DNA of 64,000 nucleotides, from positions 40,420,210 to 40,484,209 of the forward strand of contig OZ024721.1 of the NCBI GenBank assembly GCA_964016875.1. Reading direction: 5' to 3'. Shown one piece after another: positions 59,332 through 64,000 of the stretch (position 1 is the stretch's first letter; each line of letters opens with the position of its first letter). This DNA comes from Fallopia convolvulus (Eukaryota > Streptophyta > Magnoliopsida > Caryophyllales > Polygonaceae). A program made the translations under genes and the position numbers. The notes beneath the pieces are model-generated. The model saw only the letters and a list, made by a program, of their open reading frames with translations, had not been told where the DNA came from and ran no database searches.

Positions 59332-61143
59332 AATTCCCCCATGCTTAACCCTTGCTTGTCCTCAAGCAAGACATAAATCCAAATCACACCATAGAAATGC
59401 AATCATGCATCCATCTCAAATCAAACAAGCATTTCACATATAATAAAAAATGCAACCAAGACTTCGTAGCATGCATTACATCAAGCATAGAACAAAGATT
59501 ATTCATTCATTCTAGACCTCACCAAGGTAAATGTGTTTGCACTCAAACTCTCAAGTGTTTAAGGGTATGTGTTTCGCTCAAAATCAACCATGAAAACTAG
59601 ACTACCATATGCTTGCATCAGAGTTCTAAATCTCCACCGTTGGGAATCAAACACATAACAAAAATCAAGAGGTCTTTTTAAGGGTTGTACTGGGGCCAAG
59701 GTAAAGAGAAATTTGGAAGGGATCATATTTGGCATGTGGTGCTAAATCCGGGATAGAGAACTAGTCCTAAACCCAAACTTTACACTTTCTTTTTCTTACT
59801 TCTTCCAAACTCTTTCTTCTTCAACACCATACATTCACATCCAAACACTTTGCTTCTTCTTTTTTTTCTATTTTCTTCCTTTTGCCCCTTTTCAACTCTT
59901 TCTTTGCTACTAATGAAGACTAATAACATTTAAGCACTTTTTCTTTTGCTTATTTTGCAACAAACTTCATCTTCATTTTTTTTCACTTTGAAACCAAGAG
60001 TTGTATTTCCTCTTTTCCTCCTTTTCTCCCAACTCCCCCATACTTACATCAAACTCACACAAAGTAAAAACACAACCTAAAGTCCTAAATCCCGAATTAT
60101 GGGTCAAGCTTATTAGGCTAGGAATCATTTTGTGGAGCTAATAAAAATAGGCTTAAGGCTCAAATAAGTGGGGTGTCAAAAACATGGATCTTTTAAGGTA
60201 GGAAGGGAAATAATAGGCTAATAAGAAACATTGCCTCAATAATTTTAATGCTATGCATTCAATCATATAAGCAGTCTTGATAAAGAGTATTAACGCAAGT
60301 TCTAGAGCTAGATAATCATGGTGATACACTCAAGAATGTAGAGAACAAATATATCATGAAAGGCCAAAAATCTCACAAGGCTAATTTTTGTCTAGAACCT
60401 CAGAATGAACCAAATACTCAAGCTAAATACATGCTCCATCCTATAGTCAAGGTAATCAATCAATGATCATGCTTATATCATATCAACTTCAGCATATCAT
60501 GCAAATCATGGGTTAGAACTTATACTTAGCATTGAAACACAAGAGGAATCAAACAATGGGGAAATAAGAACCTAAATGCAATATTTTTGTGCTTTTCAAA
60601 TTTTTCTGATTTTTTTTAATTTTTTAAAGATTTTAATCAATGCATGCAAAAATTTTAAACATGACCTAAACTAATGCAACTATATGCAATGCAAAAGTAA
60701 TTCCCTTCCCCCATGCTTAAAACATACTTTGTCCCCAAAGTATAGTAAAAAGTAAAGGAAAGAGAAAAACTCACATAAAATCTAGCTATCCGGGTAATTC
60801 GGCGGGAAACCCAACGGTGGTGGTGGTGGATATAACTTTGGGTTATCAATCTTCAGACCTGGGATATCTAACACACAAACAAAACTACCTAAAAAGCAAA
60901 AGATTAAACCGAAAAGGAAATCTACTCTAAACATTGGGTTGTCTCCCAATAAGCGCTTATTTAACGTCATTAGCTTGACTTTTAACATGATTTGACAAGA
61001 TTAGACATTGTCAATGCCCTTAGTAACCTGTCAAAGCCTTGTGCACACATCTCAGAAAAACATAAGTAACACAATGATAAATTAAAGATGCATAATATAA
61101 CTTTTAAAGATCGTTTTAACTTATCAAATATGTGTGCCCAATT
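59332..61143 (-). other. Internal non-coding part of the gypsy-type element
   Basis: Begins with the polypurine tract (CCCCC on the plus strand at 59336-59340). Contains pyrimidine-rich stretches near 59840-60040 and a GTGGTGGTGGTGG run near 60818. No protein frame longer than chance. Confidence 0.6.
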
Positions 61144-62163
61144 TTAATGAGATGGCCTTTGTTCAAATAAATTCAACAGAAGTGGTGGCTTTAGAAAATA
61201 CTTACAGTATGAATCAAAGCACTTGTCAGCAATACCACTTTTATCCAGAATGAACTCCATACATTCTCCATCTTCCACCTTGTGTTGTAGACTTGGCTCC
61301 TCATCTTGAAACTCCATAAGCTCTGGATGTGAGAAGGTGGGGAAACTGAAGCACGGGATGTCAAGGCCTAAAGTAGGGCACACCATGACAGTGGGAGACG
61401 TAATAGATGCATCATGTTGATTTTCTCCCTCATGGTTGTCTACTTCATCAGCAAAGAAATCATCATGGTCAACAAACGAGTCTTCTTCCAAAACCACAAA
61501 ACCCTATAACAATTTACTCCACATGAGTGAAGATGATTCAGGTTCCCTAGGCTCTGTAAGAATCTCTATGCCTGCACAGACTTCCCTTGGCTATGTGATA
61601 ATCTGCTCATCTTGCCTTACAGGTGCAAATTCATATTGAGCATCAAATTCATCATCATAACCCTTATCAAGTGTATTAGATTGCTCCTCAACTTGAATCT
61701 GGGTGTCTGACTCTTGATCGTTTGACTCCAATGTGATTCCACCACTCTTTTCACACAACTCAAAAGGACATGAGATTGTAGAATGGAAATATGAAGAACA
61801 AGACTTACAGTGCTCATTGATTATTGCATCCGCCCCTTTTGAGATATCCCTGATTATATCCTCAAGAGACTTATCAACCGGTTGGGGTGGTTGTGAAGAT
61901 GACTCGACCAAAAAGCTTTGATGGCCAATAAAACAAAAGAAATCCCAGCATTCCTCAGATCCCATAAATAAAAGCCTCTCATTGCTCATGTAATCGGCCA
62001 ACCCTCTTGTCTCAAGATTCATACCATGGATAACTCCCATGTTTACCTCTCTATCACTGTATCGTATTCCCCAAGCACCAATCTCGAACACATGGTCTTG
62101 AAATCTAGAAAAATAGTCACGGAAGTGTTCATTCTGCAACTGTCTACATTCAAACAAAGCCAT
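61144..62163 (-). pseudogene. Gag-like frame with two in-frame stops
   Basis: Two open parts, 62163-61591 and 61497-61144, are in the same frame, separated by TAG at 61593-61591 and another TAG at 61506-61504, so a single frame of about 340 codons is broken twice. The first part has ECRQLQNEHFRDYFSRFQDH, resembling retrotransposon gag helices, and a later Cys-rich segment (CKSCSSYFHSTISCPFELC). The second has MVCPTLGLDIPCF, a block I remember from large plant gypsy-like non-autonomous elements. Function beyond gag likeness is unknown. Confidence 0.6.
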
Positions 62164-62250
62164 GAATTAGTAGCACGGGTGTTATGAACCGTAAGATAGG
62201 TTCACAACACCAAGAATAACACAAAAGTAAAAACACAAATAGCGACGAGT

Positions 62251-62271
62251 CCCCGGCAACGGCGCCAAATT
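62251..62271 (-). promoter_or_regulatory. Primer-binding site of gypsy-type element
   Basis: On the minus strand TTTGGCGCCGTTGCCGGGG lies next to the LTR edge, the form used by plant Athila/Tat-type gypsy elements. Confidence 0.88.
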
Positions 62272-63803
62272 TGATGAGGTATTTTCGGTGGTCGTTTATA
62301 CCTATCAAAGAAACCTTAGCTTAACCAACTCAGTAGAGCGGTAAGTAAGGGTCGATCCCACAGAGACTCGTGTATTAATGTTATTACTTGCGTGCCAAGT
62401 AACCAAAGGGGGTTTTCAGAATGATTATCTAAACTAATATGCAAGAATAAAACTAACTATGAATGCAAAATATGATTTGAGTATATGAGAAACAAACGTG
62501 TTCAACTAGTTAGATCCATCATGATATTGATTCGTTGAGCATCGATTCTCTTGATTCTCTTCTCACTTGAATAATCTATTGTGGATAGTGATCCTACTAA
62601 GGATTAAAACCCAAACTTCATATATAGTTGATAGAACAACATGTCTAACAACCCTAATTAAATAATAACCTAGAAGACCTTCTAGATTTAATTAAATAAC
62701 AGCATGACGATTCAAGTTATCAATAGAAACAAACACTTAGAGCAACCAGACATCTAAGTGATTTGTGAATTTATTCCCTACTTTAATCAACTTGTCCAAC
62801 CGGTACTAAATTAATTAAAGTCTACTCTTGATCTAATTAACTCCAACCGGTAATTAATCAGATTCAGTTGTAAATTAACCTAGAAATTATATTAGGTAGC
62901 TAATCTAATAAAACCCTAGAACAATTCAGATTCAATTAAGCACAGGGAATAATTTCTATTCAAGTTTGTTGAGAATCAATTAAACCTCACAACTACATAC
63001 AAATCATGACTTCAATAACTAGCCAAACACAAGAGAAATTAGCAATTCATAATTGAAATTAAGAAAACTTACAAAGGTTCAAAGGTTCTTCCTTGAGAGA
63101 AAACCCTAGCCTCCAAAGTTGATCAAAAGTTATTTAAAATAAACTAACATAAGGTTTATATATGTCTTCCAAATAATCCTCAAAAGATCTATCTTTAAGC
63201 TATACTCGGATATGATATAACCCTAGGCCCAAAAGTCAAGCCCAAAACTTCCCCGCTTAGAAAACACCGATTGCTCGGTCTTGCACAATGCGCGGCCGCG
63301 CAATTATACCATCTCGCGCAATTAGCCTCGGTTCAGCATTCAGGCGACACTTCAGATACATTTTTGACCCCCTTCGAGTTGGAATTTGGACTCGAAGTAA
63401 AAATATGAATTGTAGCTCTTTGAATTAGCTTTCCAGTGATAACAAATTCAGCTCCATCTGAGCACTATAGCTCCCAAACCAAGCATTGCAAGATAGAGGT
63501 GTCGAAACAAGAACTCCAATGCATAGCCCGGGTTTAAGCGTTCTTTTCACACAAGCTCTTGGGCCTTGGCTCTTCTAATCTTCAATTGTATCACTATAAG
63601 CTTCCTCAAACTTCACCATAGTCCTCTAAGATCCATCCCGTCCATGCTTGTTTACCTAAAGATCTGCAAAACCGAACAAAACAAGCGCAAAACCCGAATT
63701 TCCTAGAAAACCTAAAAACATGAGAACTAGACTAAACTAAGTTAAAACCATGCAAAATAAACATAAATATGCATCCTAAAAACTACCTAAATGCAAGCTA
63801 TCT
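62272..63803 (-). repeat. Second LTR of the gypsy-type element
   Basis: Aligns over its whole length with 57801-59331 with one extra base. By eye about 16 differences fall in the first 425 positions and only one or two in the remaining 1,100. Confidence 0.88.
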
Positions 63804-64000
63804 AATTCCCCCATGCTTAACCCTTGCTTGTCCTCAAGCAAGACATAAATCCAAATCACACCATAGAAATGCAATCATGCATCCATCTCAAATCAAACAA
63901 GCATTTCACATATAATAAAAAATGCAACCAAGACTTCGTAGCATGCATTACATCAAGCATAGAACAAAGATTATTCATTCATTCTAGACCTCACCAAGGT
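63803..64000 (-). repeat. Second copy of the element's inner 3-prime region
   Basis: From AATTCCCCCATGC to the window end it is nearly identical to 59332-59528. This is expected if the LTR at 62272 is shared by two tandem elements. Confidence 0.8.

Larger units (their letters stand above)
57801..64000 (-). mobile_element. Minus-strand gypsy-type non-autonomous element, in a probable tandem LTR array
   Basis: Read leftward: LTR (63803-62272), primer-binding site (62269-62251), gag-like frame (62163-61144), long non-coding part, polypurine tract (GGGGGAATT read at 59332-59340), LTR (59331-57801). No pol. Beyond 63803 the sequence repeats 59332-59528, the inner side next to the LTR, so a second internal region starts there and continues past the window. 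Confidence 0.8.

Overview
The window looks like nuclear DNA of a flowering plant, most likely a eudicot. It is AT-rich, its genes are split by short GT-AG introns, and it is full of plant transposon families (Ty1/copia, Ty3/gypsy, LINE, tRNA-type SINE, Helitron, MULE, hAT, Tourist-like MITE). I cannot name the species from sequence alone. Host genes are few, and most of the 64 kb is nested and decayed mobile DNA. I place three host genes with good intron-exon structure: a small conserved plant protein of unknown function (7691-8492, +), an XBAT31-type ankyrin/RING E3 ubiquitin ligase (15783-18047, -, eight coding exons, about 445 aa) and a DOF-type zinc finger transcription factor (49856-50813, -, two exons, about 270 aa). 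A fourth host sequence is a broken SUMO first exon (57658-57747). Layout: 1-7300 holds a copia relic, two Helitrons on opposite strands and a short repeat family. 7310-9070 is the small gene and its flanks. 9079-14420 holds a hAT-like element with an 8-bp target duplication, a deleted copia element and a Tourist-like MITE. 15780-18330 is the XBAT gene. 19400-25340 holds LTR pieces, a fold-back-like repeat split by a solo LTR, and a gypsy relic with a hairpin minisatellite. 25450-35000 holds two LINE relics broken by solo LTRs and a hAT element. 35163-40249 is a nearly full-length but mutated copia element with two 246-bp LTRs. 41540-46435 holds tandem repeats, a well-preserved SINE and a MULE transposase with premature stops. 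48522-52275 has a TIR element, the DOF gene and a 1,000-bp solo LTR upstream of it. 52464-56957 is a rearranged gypsy (chromovirus-like) element. 57801-64000 is a minus-strand gypsy-type non-autonomous element with a gag-like frame, apparently part of a tandem LTR array. The genes form no pathway or operon; they are separate plant genes in a transposon-rich neighbourhood. The least-explained pattern is a set of 12-bp palindromes of differing sequence, repeated at a 21-22 bp start-to-start step, in the LTRs or flanks of at least four retroelement loci (about 21054, 22095, 23894-24019, 32242, 58818 and 63290). In three of the loci they lie upstream of a TATA-like box. Exact boundaries, divergence values and family names were judged by eye.
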